From positions 1-64,000 of the forward strand of contig NZ_NIJM01000001.1 in assembly GCF_002836945.1 (NCBI RefSeq): 64,000 nt of DNA, read 5' to 3'. The notes under the pieces are model-generated. The model made no database searches and was not told the DNA's origin. It saw only the letters and a program-made list of their open reading frames with translations. This DNA comes from Shewanella chilikensis. Its GTDB lineage: Bacteria > Pseudomonadota > Gammaproteobacteria > Enterobacterales > Shewanellaceae. The translations under genes were made by a program, and so were the position numbers. This document shows, piece by piece, positions 1 to 9,713 of this stretch; the first letter of the stretch is position 1; every line of letters begins with the position of its first letter.

Positions 1-347
1 AGAAGTCGGATCGTAGCCATGTCGTTCTGTGAGCCAAGGAGTTGCGGATACGAATTGTCTTCCTAAGACCGCTTGGCCTCCGACTTATGAACACTCTTCA
101 TCGAGTTAAATCGTTTTGTCGATTTCTCAATGCCTGTGAGTGCCCACACAGATTTGCTTGTTTATCTTGTTAAAGAGCAATCCCTTAGGCGCTTTGGCCA
201 TCGGGTCAGGGCTGCGTATTCTACGCTTTCCTGCTGCGGCGTCAAGAGGTATTTACCATCTTTTTTCGCCTGTCGTTGAAAGGACTCAAAAGCCTCTTTT
301 CTTCGACCCTGTCACGTCTTTCGCGTTGCCGCTGTGCCGTGTCAGTG
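1..347 (-). other. rRNA operon leader (16S gene off the left edge)
   Basis: On the minus strand this stretch carries a boxA antitermination element (TTGCTCTTTAACA, 180 to 168) followed by the leader half of the RNase III processing stem (AATCTGTGTGGGCACTC, 154 to 138). Both are typical of gammaproteobacterial 16S leaders. A strong rRNA-type promoter sits just upstream at 355-382, so this is a leader and not the 16S-23S spacer. The mature 16S rRNA would begin left of position 1. No 16S sequence is visible in the window. Confidence 0.85.
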
Positions 348-354
348 GGAGCGC

Positions 355-382
355 ATTATAGGGAGCCTGAACTTTTGTGCAA
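355..382 (-). promoter_or_regulatory. rRNA operon promoter
   Basis: Reading leftward there is a -35 TTGCAC (382 to 377), a 16-bp spacer and a perfect -10 TATAAT (360 to 355). These are followed by GCGCTCCCACTGACACGGC, the GC-rich discriminator and start region usual for rrn P1 promoters and the target of stringent control. An A/T-rich stretch upstream of the -35 could act as a modest UP element. Confidence 0.85.
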
Positions 383-785
383 GGGGGATTTTTGCAAAAC
401 CACACCAAGCGAACACTATTTAGGCACCAACAGGGCAAAACCAACCTTTGAGCAACATAGATATTACCCTAAAGTCCCTTTTCATCTTGATGAGTAACTT
501 GAACCAACTGAGATGGCTATGCAAGCTGACTTGCTCACTAACCAGAGTTGCTCGTCAAAGTGATATCAGTCCGCCGTATCTCTGTCGGAACCTATGCCAA
601 ACCTATGCCCGAACTTACGTCCTTGAGTCAACAGTTATCAAATTGGGTTCCATTGCCCGAGTGAAACGAGTCTTCATAAGGCTATTTCACTCAAGGTGGG
701 ATCTAGGTTTAGCACATATTTTGCCGCTTTGCAGAGTAAAAGCCTTTTGAAATGGCAGCCCAAAGTTATCACTATCACGAGAGAA
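383..785. other. Intergenic region between the rRNA promoter and pssA
   Basis: I see no gene here; short open frames lack ribosome binding sites. It holds an 8-bp inverted repeat, GAGTGAAA at 659-666 and TTTCACTC at 685-692, downstream of pssA on the minus strand and without a U tract. The rest is probably upstream region of the rRNA promoter and the 3' end of the pssA transcript. Confidence 0.5.
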
Positions 786-1688
786 TCATGACTTGAGCTT
801 GTCTAGACTCGCTTTATCTCCCGTATCTTCTTTTTCTTCGGCGCTTTCTTTGTTATCGCTATCTTTATTATCTCGGGCATGGAAAGTGGGAGAACCCTCT
901 GCAGTTGATGCTTTGCCATCACTATCATCTGTCTCGTCGTCATCACCCAAAACATGAGACACCTTGAGTTTTCTAACGCTGCGAATGGTAACCACAGGCC
1001 CCGAGAGAGCATAGAGATAAAATAGCAGACAGAGGATTAATGCAGGCTCAACCGAGATCACCACAAATACGGCCACTACCAGCAGAATCACCAGGAAGTT
1101 CACCTTGCCGCGCCAATCGACTTCTTTAAAGGAGTGATAGCGGAAATTACTCACCATCAACAGACCGGCAACGGCCGTGACCAGGGCCACCAATATACCT
1201 ATATCATGCCCTGAGACGCCGTAGCCCTGCCCCAACCAGACACTGCCGGCAATAAGAGCCGCTGCGGCCGGACTGGCAAGCCCTTGGAAGAAACGTTTAT
1301 CGGCCACTCCTACTTGGGTATTGAAGCGCGCCAGACGCAAGGCAGCCCCGGCGCAATAGATAAACGCCGCCAACCAACCTATTTTGCCCAATTCAGAAAG
1401 CCCCCAGTTATAGGCTATCAAGGCCGGAGCCATACCGAAGGACACCATATCTGCCATCGAGTCGTACTCGGCACCAAAGGCACTCTGAGTGTTGGTCAAA
1501 CGCGCCAGACGACCATCCAGTCCATCAAATAACATGGCAACAAATACAGCAATAGCCGATGCCTCAAAGTGCCCATTCATGGAAGCGATAACAGCATAGA
1601 AGCCCGAGAACAATCCTGCCGTTGTCATCAGATTGGGCAATAGATAGATGCCACGGGTTTTTATTGTTGGCTTGGATAAATTTTGCAT
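786..1688 (-). CDS. pssA: CDP-diacylglycerol--serine O-phosphatidyltransferase
   Basis: Makes phosphatidylserine from CDP-diacylglycerol and L-serine, the first step towards phosphatidylethanolamine, in the inner membrane. The CDP-alcohol phosphotransferase motif runs from residue 55 (DGLDGRLAR) to 80, with the four conserved aspartates D55, D58, D76 and D80 and G72. Several hydrophobic helices follow up to about residue 240. The C-terminal 60 residues are acidic, charged and low in complexity, an extension beyond the catalytic core. At 300 residues this is the multi-helix membrane type of PssA (Bacillus/Helicobacter type), not the soluble E. coli PLD-type enzyme. It is monocistronic and reads towards the rRNA promoter. 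Confidence 0.9.
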   Translation of the reverse strand: MQNLSKPTIKTRGIYLLPNLMTTAGLFSGFYAVIASMNGHFEASAIAVFVAMLFDGLDGRLARLTNTQSAFGAEYDSMADMVSFGMAPALIAYNWGLSELGKIGWLAAFIYCAGAALRLARFNTQVGVADKRFFQGLASPAAAALIAGSVWLGQGYGVSGHDIGILVALVTAVAGLLMVSNFRYHSFKEVDWRGKVNFLVILLVVAVFVVISVEPALILCLLFYLYALSGPVVTIRSVRKLKVSHVLGDDDETDDSDGKASTAEGSPTFHARDNKDSDNKESAEEKEDTGDKASLDKLKS

Positions 1689-1778
1689 ACACTTAACCTG
1701 ATGATGTAATAAAACTCATAGCGGCAAAGATAACACACTTGCTCAGACAAGCTCACCCTGCAGAAACGGAAACAGACA

Positions 1779-2222
1779 ATGATAAAGATCAGCCTATTTA
1801 TGGCTCTGCTGGCATTACTCGGAGCCAACGCTGCCTCGGCAACGCCCATTTATACTTGGGTCGATGAAAATGGCGTCACCCACTACAGCCAAGAGCCGCC
1901 GCCACAGCGGCAAGCCACCGAACTGGACAGCCAAAATCTGCAACCCGCCAGAATTGGCACGGTCGCGCCGCAGCGAAAAGATGACGTTGTGCAGGAGACA
2001 GAGTCTGAGAAACAAGCCAAATTGATCAAGGAGAAAGATGCGGCCCAGGCTCAGGCTATTTGTGATAAGTCCAAATTCCAATTGGATGTCCTCAATACCC
2101 ACACCAGACTACAACGTAAAGATGACGCCTCAGGTGAAATGATTAAGATGACAGAAGAAGAACGGCAGGCGCAGATAAAGGAGCAGCAGGAAAGAATTCG
2201 GCTGTTTTGCCAAAGAAACTAG
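1779..2222 (+). CDS. DUF4124 domain exported protein
   Basis: An exported protein of 147 residues with a signal peptide over the first 21 residues (cut after an ANAASA-type site). The DUF4124 motif follows at once: YTWVDENGVTHYSQEPPP at about residues 25-42. The remainder is charged and helical, rich in K, E and Q, and ends in a likely coiled coil. DUF4124 proteins are periplasmic or surface proteins of unknown function, common in gammaproteobacteria. It faces pssA divergently and ends just before a hairpin that terminates mdh from the other side. Confidence 0.75.
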   Translation: MIKISLFMALLALLGANAASATPIYTWVDENGVTHYSQEPPPQRQATELDSQNLQPARIGTVAPQRKDDVVQETESEKQAKLIKEKDAAQAQAICDKSKFQLDVLNTHTRLQRKDDASGEMIKMTEEERQAQIKEQQERIRLFCQRN

Positions 2223-2255
2223 CCAGCAAGGCCAGAGTAGAATAGGTTCTAGTAG

Positions 2256-2281
2256 CAAAAAGGAGCGCCGAAGCGCTCCTT
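2256..2281 (-). terminator. mdh terminator
   Basis: Perfect 9-bp stem AAGGAGCGC/GCGCTCCTT with a CGAA (TTCG on the minus strand) tetraloop. On the minus strand it runs into TTTTT, so it is an intrinsic terminator for mdh. It also lies just after the DUF4124 gene on the plus strand. Confidence 0.8.
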
Positions 2282-2299
2282 GTTATTCCCGGAGTCGAC

Positions 2300-3235
2300 T
2301 TACTTAACGAAGTCTACACCCAGTTTGATATCCGCCTTCAAGGTATCCAGCATGGCGTCACGGGCATTGGTTTCAAACGCGCTTAGCTCACCATACGGCA
2401 GAACCTTTTCGATACCATTCTTGCCGAGCACCACTGGCTGGGCAAAAAATTCAGCGTGCTCACTGCCACCGTCAACATAGGCGCACTCGATCACATTGGC
2501 TTCACCCTGCAGACCGCGGATCAGCGACAGACCGAAACGGAAAGCGGCCTGGCCCATGGACAGAGTCGCGCTGCCGCCACCGGCTTTGGCTTCAACCACT
2601 TCAGTACCGGCGTTTTGAATACGCTTGGTCAGGGCAGCAACTTCTTCATCAGAGAAGCTGACACCTTCAACCTGAGATAACAGAGGCAGAATGGTCACAC
2701 CGCTGTGGCCGCCAATCACATTGACTTTAACATCGGCAACGTTCAGCCCTTTGGCTTCGGCGATAAAGGTTTCAGAGCGGATGACATCGAGAGTCGTCAC
2801 ACCGAACAGACGGTTCTTGTCGTAAACACCGGCTTTTTTCAGTACTTCAGCAGCAATTGCCACAGTGGTGTTCACTGGGTTGGTGATAATACCAATCAGC
2901 GCCTTGGGACAAGTCGCAGCCACCTTTTCAATCAGGTTACGGACGATACCGGCATTGATATTGAACAGATCAGAACGATCCATGCCAGGCTTACGGGCAA
3001 CACCGGCAGAAATCAGCACCACATCAGCACCTTCCAGTGCGGGTGTTGGGTCTTCACCGGCAAAACCTTTAACTTCAACTGCTGTCGGGATATGACTCAG
3101 ATCCACGGCAACCCCAGGCGTTACGGGGGCGATATCATAAAGTGACAGCTGAGAGCCGGCAGGTAATTGGGTTTTCAACAGAAGGGCAAGAGCCTGGCCG
3201 ATACCACCAGCAGCACCTAGTACAGCAACTTTCAT
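2300..3235 (-). CDS. mdh: Malate dehydrogenase (NAD)
   Basis: Interconverts malate and oxaloacetate with NAD in the TCA cycle, in the cytoplasm. The protein opens with the Rossmann glycine motif [26 protein letters not shown] carries the substrate-binding arginines and the mobile loop, and GGHSG contains the catalytic histidine. The length of 311 residues matches the E. coli enzyme (312). I chose the ATG at 3235 because GGAGA lies 8 bases upstream and translation then starts [11 protein letters not shown] as in the family; an in-frame TTG at 3250 would add five residues without support. It is divergent from argR, as in many gammaproteobacteria. Confidence 0.95.
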   Translation of the reverse strand: MKVAVLGAAGGIGQALALLLKTQLPAGSQLSLYDIAPVTPGVAVDLSHIPTAVEVKGFAGEDPTPALEGADVVLISAGVARKPGMDRSDLFNINAGIVRNLIEKVAATCPKALIGIITNPVNTTVAIAAEVLKKAGVYDKNRLFGVTTLDVIRSETFIAEAKGLNVADVKVNVIGGHSGVTILPLLSQVEGVSFSDEEVAALTKRIQNAGTEVVEAKAGGGSATLSMGQAAFRFGLSLIRGLQGEANVIECAYVDGGSEHAEFFAQPVVLGKNGIEKVLPYGELSAFETNARDAMLDTLKADIKLGVDFVK

Positions 3236-3425
3236 AGTTATCTCCGTCAATTCTCGGAATTATGTGTGACATAGATCTAATTCTGTGATGGCGCAACATT
3301 AAAGGATCGTCACAAAAATAGCAATTATCCCTTAGTCATATGACTCTGTTTCATCAAAAGCTGAATTAACTTCAGCGTTTTCTACTGCCCACTGAGGCTT
3401 CTTTTCCCCCCCCAATGACCTGCAT

Positions 3426-3439
3426 TGCATTTTTATGCA
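3426..3439. promoter_or_regulatory. Candidate ARG box upstream of argR
   Basis: TGCATTTTTATGCA is a 14-bp palindrome with 5-bp arms spaced like the ArgR half-sites (consensus TGAAT-N4-ATTCA). Each arm has one mismatch. It lies directly upstream of the argR -35 element, where autoregulation would be expected. Confidence 0.5.
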
Positions 3440-3456
3440 GACATCTTGGGTATTTG

Positions 3457-3485
3457 TTGACACTTATCCGTTTGATATGCAGAAT
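3457..3485 (+). promoter_or_regulatory. Candidate argR promoter
   Basis: A perfect -35 TTGACA (3457-3462) is separated by 17 bp from CAGAAT (3480-3485), a 4 of 6 match to the -10. The predicted start lies about 30 bases before the argR ATG. Confidence 0.5.
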
Positions 3486-3520
3486 GACCGAGATTTTCTG
3501 AATAACGACAGAAGAAGATA

Positions 3521-3991
3521 ATGCAAGCAAGCAAAAATCAGGATGAGCTAATCAGAACCTTCAAGGCTCTGCTTAAAGAGGAGCGCTTCGGCTCCCAGAG
3601 TGAAATAGTCAATGCACTGCAAGCCGAAGGCTTTGCCAATATCAACCAGTCCAAAGTCTCGCGCATGCTGAGCAAGTTCGGTGCAGTGCGCACCCGTAAC
3701 GCTAAGCAGGAGATGGTCTACTGCTTACCGGCCGAACTAGGAGTGCCTACCGCCGGCAGCCCGCTGAAGAATCTGGTATTGGATGTAGATCATAACCAAG
3801 CCATGATAGTGGTACGTACCAGCCCGGGCGCGGCGCAGTTAATTGCCAGGCTGCTGGACTCCATCGGCAAGCCAGAAGGTATTCTGGGCACTATCGCTGG
3901 TGATGACACTATCTTTATCTGCCCTTCCAGCATCAAGACCATTGATGAAACTCTGGAAACTGTGAAATCGCTGTTCAATTACACAGACTGA
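3521..3991 (+). CDS. argR: Arginine repressor
   Basis: Hexameric repressor of arginine biosynthesis and uptake genes that binds ARG boxes with L-arginine as co-repressor. The N-terminal winged helix includes [11 protein letters not shown] and the recognition segment [20 protein letters not shown] (about residues 43-62). The C-terminal oligomerisation and arginine-binding domain includes GDDTIFI with its conserved Asp pair. The 156-residue length equals E. coli ArgR. It starts at ATG 3521 after GAAGAAG. A likely target within this window is the arginine-type ABC importer at 43115-45242, whose promoter has two ARG boxes. Confidence 0.95.
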   Translation: MQASKNQDELIRTFKALLKEERFGSQSEIVNALQAEGFANINQSKVSRMLSKFGAVRTRNAKQEMVYCLPAELGVPTAGSPLKNLVLDVDHNQAMIVVRTSPGAAQLIARLLDSIGKPEGILGTIAGDDTIFICPSSIKTIDETLETVKSLFNYTD

Positions 3992-4005
3992 GTTGAAGAT
4001 GTCAT

Positions 4006-4037
4006 AAAAAAACGCCCCTCACTGAGGGGCGTTTTTT
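4006..4037. terminator. Bidirectional terminator between argR and the DyP gene
   Basis: CGCCCCTCA and TGAGGGGCG form a stem flanked by seven A on the left and six T on the right. It can terminate argR on the plus strand and the convergent DyP peroxidase gene on the minus strand. Confidence 0.9.
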
Positions 4038-4052
4038 GTCGCTATCGCATTA

Positions 4053-4988
4053 TTAATCATCAAACTGGATCATAAAATCCAGAGAAGGGGCAAAGAAAGA
4101 GGAGCCTGTTACCGCCTGAGTAAAGTGCATCAGGTGATCATGGTGTCCTTCTCCGTCACCGAAAACCATACTGTGAAGCATCTTTTCGAAATGGCTTGGT
4201 GTCTTACAAGTAGAGATAAACATCAACCCCTGCTGTTTTACAGAACCATAAGGCATGCTCTGACGCAGGATCTCCATCGGCTCACCATTGTCATACTTGA
4301 GGTTTACCCGCTTGATATGCGCAGTCAAGGGTTTATCTTCCGAGGCGTACTCTATGTTGTCCTGCTTGGTGCGGCCTATGATGTCTTCCTGCTTTTTCAG
4401 CGGCAGTCTATGCCACTTACTCAAATTGTGGACATATTTCTGTACATGAATGTAGCTACCGCCACGAAATGCATCGTCTTCATCGCCTACCAGAGCTACA
4501 GCTTGACGACCTCTGCCCTTGGGGTTTTCTGTACCATCGACAAAACCGGTCAGATCGCGGCTGTCCATAAAGCGGAACCCACGTTCCTCCTCTTCCAGCT
4601 CGGCCAGGCCTTCCAGCATTTCATTGACCTCATTGGCCACCAGATGAAGAATATCCAGGCGATCACAACGCAGGTGAATAAAAATATCGAACTCTATCGC
4701 CGGCGCATCCCGGTTACCCGACTCCATAGCAGGGAATGGCTTGAGTTCAGTTGGCCTGCTTCCCGGATAGAGATGATCCCAAAAATTGGCACCAATCGCC
4801 ACAAAGGCGTTAAAGGCACTGTCAGCATACTGATCTGCCAGCTCATACAAATACTGGGCGACATTGGCCAGGCAAGGACGCAGTTGTGACTCCCCGCCTT
4901 CGTTGGCATTGAACATCAGATAAACACTGTGCAGATTTCCCTCTGCGCAGATCCCCAGCTGTTCCCGTGGCATAACCTGTGTATCCAT
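4053..4988 (-). CDS. DyP-type peroxidase (YfeX-like)
   Basis: A haem peroxidase of the dye-decolourising family that uses hydrogen peroxide to oxidise porphyrins and other aromatic substrates. The family GxxDG motif is present as GFVDGTENPKGRG (about residues 147-159) with the catalytic Asp and the conserved downstream Asn. RFMDSRDL precedes it, and GLMFISTCKTPSHFEKML near the C-terminus fits the second ferredoxin-like fold. At 311 residues and with no Tat signal it matches cytoplasmic YfeX/DyP type B proteins. I chose the ATG at 4988, with AAAGGG about 10 bases upstream; a TTG two codons earlier is less likely. It converges on argR with a shared terminator. Confidence 0.88.
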   Translation of the reverse strand: MDTQVMPREQLGICAEGNLHSVYLMFNANEGGESQLRPCLANVAQYLYELADQYADSAFNAFVAIGANFWDHLYPGSRPTELKPFPAMESGNRDAPAIEFDIFIHLRCDRLDILHLVANEVNEMLEGLAELEEEERGFRFMDSRDLTGFVDGTENPKGRGRQAVALVGDEDDAFRGGSYIHVQKYVHNLSKWHRLPLKKQEDIIGRTKQDNIEYASEDKPLTAHIKRVNLKYDNGEPMEILRQSMPYGSVKQQGLMFISTCKTPSHFEKMLHSMVFGDGEGHHDHLMHFTQAVTGSSFFAPSLDFMIQFDD

Positions 4989-5086
4989 TTGCAATCTACC
5001 CTTTCAGATTAATTCATCTTCGGCCTTATTATCCGCAACTTGAGCATTAATTTGAATTAGCTCACGCACGTTTTTGCCGATTACTT

Positions 5087-6856
5087 TCAATAACCTGATG
5101 CCTGCCCGTCTTTACGGGACTCGGAAGCTCCCCGATAAACGCCGCTTTCAACATTGACGCCTATGGCCTGATAACCACCAAAAGCCCCGAGAGAATCACT
5201 CAAAGTATGCCCCTTTTTCATCAGCTCACGGCGGGTTTCCATGGAAAAGCCCGACTCGAGACTGATATAACCGCCATCTGTCATCTGCTCGCCGGTCGGT
5301 TGGCTGGAACCTGTATGCAGTATTCTCGGAGCATCGCCCGCCTCCTGCAGGTTGAGGCCAAAATCAATCAGATTAATCATGATCTGGGCATGCATCTGGG
5401 GTTGGGTGGCTCCCCCCATGACGCCAAAGCTGAGCCAGGGCTTGCCATCTTTGGTGACAAAGGCCGGAATTATGGTATGAAACGGTCTCTTACCCGGTGC
5501 ATAGGAGTTGGCACGCCCAGGAGTGAGATCAAACAGCTGGCCTCTGTCCTGCAACACAAATCCCAAGTCCGGAGGCGTCATGCCTGAGCCCATGCCACGA
5601 TAATTGCTCTGGATGAGAGACACCATATTGCCTTCTTTATCGGCGGTAGTGAGATAGATGGTATCACCGTGTAAAAGATTGGGATTACCCGGCTCAACGC
5701 TGGCGGCGGCTTTGTCAGCATCGATAAGCTTGGCTCTGGCGTAGTTGTATTCTTTGGAAATAAGTGAGGCTACCGGCACTTTGGCAAAGTCCATGTCGGC
5801 GTAGAACTTGGCTCGGTCGGCAAACGCCAGCTTTTTTGCTTCCACGAAATGATGCACATATTCGGCGCTGCCCAACCCCATGGCCTTGAGATTAAATGGC
5901 TCCAGGGTTTTAAGGATCTGCAGTGCCGCTATCCCCTGGCCGTTGGGCGGCAGCTCCCAGATATCATAGCCCCGATAATTAGCCGATACAGGCTCGACCC
6001 ACTCACTCTTGTGAGAAGCGAGATCTTCATAGGAAAGATAACCGCCCTGTTGTTGCATATAAGCGGCAATACTGCGGGCTATCTCTCCTTTGTAAAAGAC
6101 ATCCCGGCCCCCCTTGGCAATTTTTTCATAGCTGTTTGCCAAAGCCGGGTTTCGAAACAATTCACCGACGGCCGGCATGCGGCCACCTGGCATATAGGTT
6201 TCTTTAAACCCCGGGTATTTGGCCAGCTTGTCACCGCTGCGCGCCAGATAGAAGGCGATGAGCTCGGAAACCGGAAATCCTTCACGGGCATAATGAATAG
6301 CCGGTGCCAGGTTATCCTTCATGGGCAATTTGCCGAACTTGTCATGCAGTTCATACCAGCCATCCACGGCACCGGGCACGGATACGGGCAAAGGCCCATA
6401 AGGCGGCAGCTGCTCAAGCCCTTTGGCCTTGAGCATCTCCAGCGTCAGAGAAGCCGGACTGCGTCCAGAGGCATTAAGCCCATAGAGCCGCTGCTCTTTG
6501 GCGCCCCAGACAATCGCAAAAAGATCGCCGCCTATGCCAGAGCCTGTAGGCTCCACCAACCCCAGCATGGCATTGGCGGCAATCGCGGCATCCACGGCGC
6601 TGCCACCTTGTTTGAGAATATCGACCGCCACCTGAGTCGCCAGTGGTTGGCTGGTTGCCGCCATACCATTGACCGCATAGACTTCAGAGCGGCTCGCAAA
6701 GGCCGCGCCCGTGATTCTGTCCATCGCCATGCTTCCCGTGCTGCAGAAAACAGTCAAACTCCCAATGACGCCGAGTAACAGCTGACGGCATGAGCTGTTG
6801 CTGATATTCCGTATCCCTTGTACGTCCTGCATTTTATTATTGCTGTGTTTATGCAT
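5087..6856 (-). CDS. ggt: Gamma-glutamyltransferase (gamma-glutamyltranspeptidase)
   Basis: Periplasmic N-terminal-nucleophile hydrolase that cleaves glutathione and other gamma-glutamyl compounds. The precursor has a signal peptide, probably ending near residue 43. A large-subunit region includes GSAVDAAIAANAMLGLVEP. The autocleavage site is before Thr399 in HGDTIYLTTADKEGNM, and the small subunit contains SNYRGMGSGM. The 589-residue length is normal for an uncleaved precursor. The start at 6856 has a strong GGAGG. The C-terminus is rich in basic and small residues (SESRKDGQASGY), as in the GGT family around the substrate pocket. It is monocistronic. Confidence 0.92.
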   Translation of the reverse strand: MHKHSNNKMQDVQGIRNISNSSCRQLLLGVIGSLTVFCSTGSMAMDRITGAAFASRSEVYAVNGMAATSQPLATQVAVDILKQGGSAVDAAIAANAMLGLVEPTGSGIGGDLFAIVWGAKEQRLYGLNASGRSPASLTLEMLKAKGLEQLPPYGPLPVSVPGAVDGWYELHDKFGKLPMKDNLAPAIHYAREGFPVSELIAFYLARSGDKLAKYPGFKETYMPGGRMPAVGELFRNPALANSYEKIAKGGRDVFYKGEIARSIAAYMQQQGGYLSYEDLASHKSEWVEPVSANYRGYDIWELPPNGQGIAALQILKTLEPFNLKAMGLGSAEYVHHFVEAKKLAFADRAKFYADMDFAKVPVASLISKEYNYARAKLIDADKAAASVEPGNPNLLHGDTIYLTTADKEGNMVSLIQSNYRGMGSGMTPPDLGFVLQDRGQLFDLTPGRANSYAPGKRPFHTIIPAFVTKDGKPWLSFGVMGGATQPQMHAQIMINLIDFGLNLQEAGDAPRILHTGSSQPTGEQMTDGGYISLESGFSMETRRELMKKGHTLSDSLGAFGGYQAIGVNVESGVYRGASESRKDGQASGY

Positions 6857-7002
6857 CTCGCCTCCGCTCTCATCCCGGAGCGGCGCATGGGCGAGTCCGG
6901 GGTTCAGTGAATACCTATGGTGAATTCAATCAAACCGATTGTTTGGTATAACACAGAGACAAACAAATTATCACCCACAGCAAACCTATGAAACAATTGT
7001 TG

Positions 7003-8043
7003 TTAACAGCCATTACCGAACAACACCAACGGATGTTCCAGTGCCGACAGCCTGACTCTCTGCCCTGGAGAAAACTGTACCTGATGACTACGAACCTCGA
7101 GTATGACTCCCTCTTGCTGCACATCATAATGGCAAACATTGCCCAGAAAACGCCGCTCGGTAACCACGGCCAGCCCCTGTTCGTCGGGACGTAACTCCAA
7201 CTGCTGTGGCCGCAGCAACAACTCGCCCTGCCAGTTCAGTGGCAAACCATGGGGCAAAGAGCTTTTAAGGCGGCCGATTTGAGTATCGACACAGTGCTCG
7301 CAGCTGACCTTGGCCTTAAGATAATTACCGCTGCCGAGAAAGTCCGCCACATAGCGATTGACCGGGTTGGCATAGAGAGTTTCAGCACTGCCTTGCTGCA
7401 CTATTTTTCCATCTTCAAACAGCGCCAGGGTATCGGCAAAAACAAAGGCCTCATCCTTACTGTGGGTCACAAATACGGCGCTGACGTTACGGCTCTTGAG
7501 GATCGCGCGAATCTCCAGCATCAGCTCGCCGCGTACCTGGGCATCTATGTTAGAGAAGGGTTCATCCAACAACAGCAGTTCAGGCTCATAGGCAAGCGCC
7601 CTGGCAATCGACACCCTCTGCTGTTGACCGCCGGACAACTCGTGGGGATAACGTTCAGCAAGCCCGGTGAGCTTGACCAAGTCCAACATCTCCTCAAGCC
7701 GGCTCAGGCGCTGCGCCTTATTCAATCCCTTGACACCAAAGAGGATATTCTGCGCGACCGTCAAGTGGGGAAACAGGGCATAGTCCTGAAAGATCATCCC
7801 CACGCCACGCTCCTCTCCCGGAACCTGCAGCTTATCCGTGGTTACTGCACGGCCGCTGATATGAATTTCACCGGCGGAGACCGGCTGCAGTCCGGCAATG
7901 GCTCTGAGCAGAGTCGTTTTACCACAACCACTGGGTCCGAGCAGAGCGGCAATTTCACCGGCTTGCAAAGTAATGCTCAGCCCTTTGAGCACCTGCTGGG
8001 CGCCATAATGGCTGTGGAGTTGCTTGACACTCAGGGTCGACAT
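7003..8043 (-). CDS. fbpC: Ferric iron ABC transporter ATP-binding protein
   Basis: ATPase of a ferric iron importer. Walker A is GPSGCGKTT (residues 36-44), the ABC signature LSGGQQQR (136-143) and Walker B LLLLDEP (156-162). The C-terminal roughly 110 residues form the regulatory OB-type domain typical of the FbpC/PotA group. Its ATG overlaps the last base of the permease stop codon, so the two are translationally coupled. It is the last gene of an fbpA-fbpB-fbpC operon. Confidence 0.92.
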   Translation of the reverse strand: MSTLSVKQLHSHYGAQQVLKGLSITLQAGEIAALLGPSGCGKTTLLRAIAGLQPVSAGEIHISGRAVTTDKLQVPGEERGVGMIFQDYALFPHLTVAQNILFGVKGLNKAQRLSRLEEMLDLVKLTGLAERYPHELSGGQQQRVSIARALAYEPELLLLDEPFSNIDAQVRGELMLEIRAILKSRNVSAVFVTHSKDEAFVFADTLALFEDGKIVQQGSAETLYANPVNRYVADFLGSGNYLKAKVSCEHCVDTQIGRLKSSLPHGLPLNWQGELLLRPQQLELRPDEQGLAVVTERRFLGNVCHYDVQQEGVILEVRSHQVQFSPGQRVRLSALEHPLVLFGNGC

Positions 8044-9674
8044 CAGTTGTTTTGCTCCAGCGAACGGTTGAGATAAATCAAGGGCACCAGCCCCACCAAC
8101 ACAATGACAATAGCCGCCAGCGCCCCCTGCTCCAACTGCTCATCGGAGACGTATTGGAACACTTGGGTAGCCAGGTTGTGAAACCCGACAGGGCTTAGCA
8201 GCAAGGCAGCCGGCAACTCTTTCATCGCCTCGATAAATACCAGCAGCAGAGCCGCAAAAATACCGCTGCGCAGCAATGGCAGATGGATTAATGCCAGTAC
8301 TTTACCCGGTGTCTTGCCCAGGCTGATGGCCGCCATATCGAGAGAAGGCGACAGCCGTTTGTAACTGCTCTCTATACTGCCGATGGCAATGGCGGCAAAG
8401 CGAATACAAAACGCCAGCACCAAGGCGGCGATACTGCCGGTGAACAGCAGCCCCGGGCCTTGACGCTCGAACAGAGCGTAGAGATCATCGATTCTGAAAT
8501 CGAGCCAGGTCAGCGGAATAAGCACGGCAATCGCCAGCACAGTGCCCGGCAGTGCATAGCCGGTACTGACCAGACGGGATGGCAGTATGTCCCACTTTCG
8601 CGGACTCAGGCGGCGAATGAACATCAAGAGGATAGCCAAGAGCAAACACAATACACTGCTGATAGCGGCGACTGTTAGGCTGTTGAGACTGTACTGCCAA
8701 AAGTCACTGTTCCAGCTCTGTTGCCAGTAATCCAAGGCGTAACTGCCGAGAATGACAAATGGCAAAAAAAACGCCAGCAGCAGCAACAGCGAGCAGTAGC
8801 CGAGCGCCAACCACTCACGCCAACCTTTGAGCCGGTATGGCTCTGGTGCCTCAAGCAACAGCTGTTTTTGAAACAATTGCTGTTTACGCCTCGCCATACG
8901 CTCCAGCGCAAACAGAGTAAAGACACCAAGCAACATCAATAGCGAAATTTTAGCCGCGGCCGCCAAGTCACCATAGGCTCGCCAGGTGTCGTAGACAGCC
9001 GTGGTCAGGGTGGATACCGCAAAATAATTGACCGTCGCCAAGTCAGCCATGGTTTCCATGGCCACCAGGGCGACACCGGCCGCCAGCGCCGGGCGTGCCA
9101 TTGGCAGCGACAAACGCCAGAAACTCTGCCATGGCGAGCAACCCATCACCTTGGCTGCATGCTGCAAACTTAAGGATTGCTCCAGAAACGCGGTGCGCCC
9201 CAAGAGGTAAACATAGGGGAAGAGTACCAGCGACAAAATCACAGTGGCGCCGCCCAGAGTTCGAATATCGGGAAACCAGTAGTCGCTTACCGATTGCCAA
9301 CCAAAACTTGCGCGTAAAAACCGCTGCACAGGCCCGGCATAATCCAGTAGATCGGTATACACATAAGCGACGATATAGGCTGGCATGGCCAGCGGCAACA
9401 ACAGAGCCCACTGGAACAGGCGCCGGCCCCGAAACTCACAGCGCGCCACCAGCCAGGCAGCTGGCACCGCCAAAAGCAGACTGCCGACACTCACCCCCAA
9501 CATCAGCCAGAAGGTATTGGCTATGTATGACGGCAGCACAGTGGCAAACATCTGCCCAAAGCGGGTTTCACCCGGTTCGAATGCCTGCATGACCAGCGCC
9601 AGCAAAGGCGCCACCATAAGGCCGCAGACGGTAAACCCCGCCCACGACCAGCCTCTGGAGAAGGTCAGGATCAC
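8043..9674 (-). CDS. fbpB: Ferric iron ABC transporter permease
   Basis: Inner membrane permease of 543 residues that fuses two copies of the BPD transporter permease domain, as in FbpB/SfuB. About 12 hydrophobic segments are visible. Each half has an EAA-type loop, for example HAAKVMGCSPWQSFWRLSLP in the first half and AAISLGKTPGKVLALIHLPL in the second. The start is GTG at 9674 with GGGGGAA upstream. It lies 39 bases downstream of fbpA and overlaps fbpC by one base. Confidence 0.92.
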   Translation of the reverse strand: MILTFSRGWSWAGFTVCGLMVAPLLALVMQAFEPGETRFGQMFATVLPSYIANTFWLMLGVSVGSLLLAVPAAWLVARCEFRGRRLFQWALLLPLAMPAYIVAYVYTDLLDYAGPVQRFLRASFGWQSVSDYWFPDIRTLGGATVILSLVLFPYVYLLGRTAFLEQSLSLQHAAKVMGCSPWQSFWRLSLPMARPALAAGVALVAMETMADLATVNYFAVSTLTTAVYDTWRAYGDLAAAAKISLLMLLGVFTLFALERMARRKQQLFQKQLLLEAPEPYRLKGWREWLALGYCSLLLLLAFFLPFVILGSYALDYWQQSWNSDFWQYSLNSLTVAAISSVLCLLLAILLMFIRRLSPRKWDILPSRLVSTGYALPGTVLAIAVLIPLTWLDFRIDDLYALFERQGPGLLFTGSIAALVLAFCIRFAAIAIGSIESSYKRLSPSLDMAAISLGKTPGKVLALIHLPLLRSGIFAALLLVFIEAMKELPAALLLSPVGFHNLATQVFQYVSDEQLEQGALAAIVIVLVGLVPLIYLNRSLEQNN

Positions 9675-9713
9675 AGCTATTCCCCCACAACCTTTACAGA
9701 AACGCCTTCAAGC

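Noticed and set aside
1-380. 16S-23S spacer instead of 16S leader.
   Set aside because: The promoter with a TATAAT and GC-rich discriminator directly upstream of boxA is expected only at the operon start, and no tRNA is present.
3360-3376. Second ARG box between mdh and argR (GCTGAATTAACTTCAGC).
   Set aside because: The arms are right but one base of spacing is missing compared with the ARG box, and the 66-bp distance to the other candidate does not fit tandem ArgR boxes.
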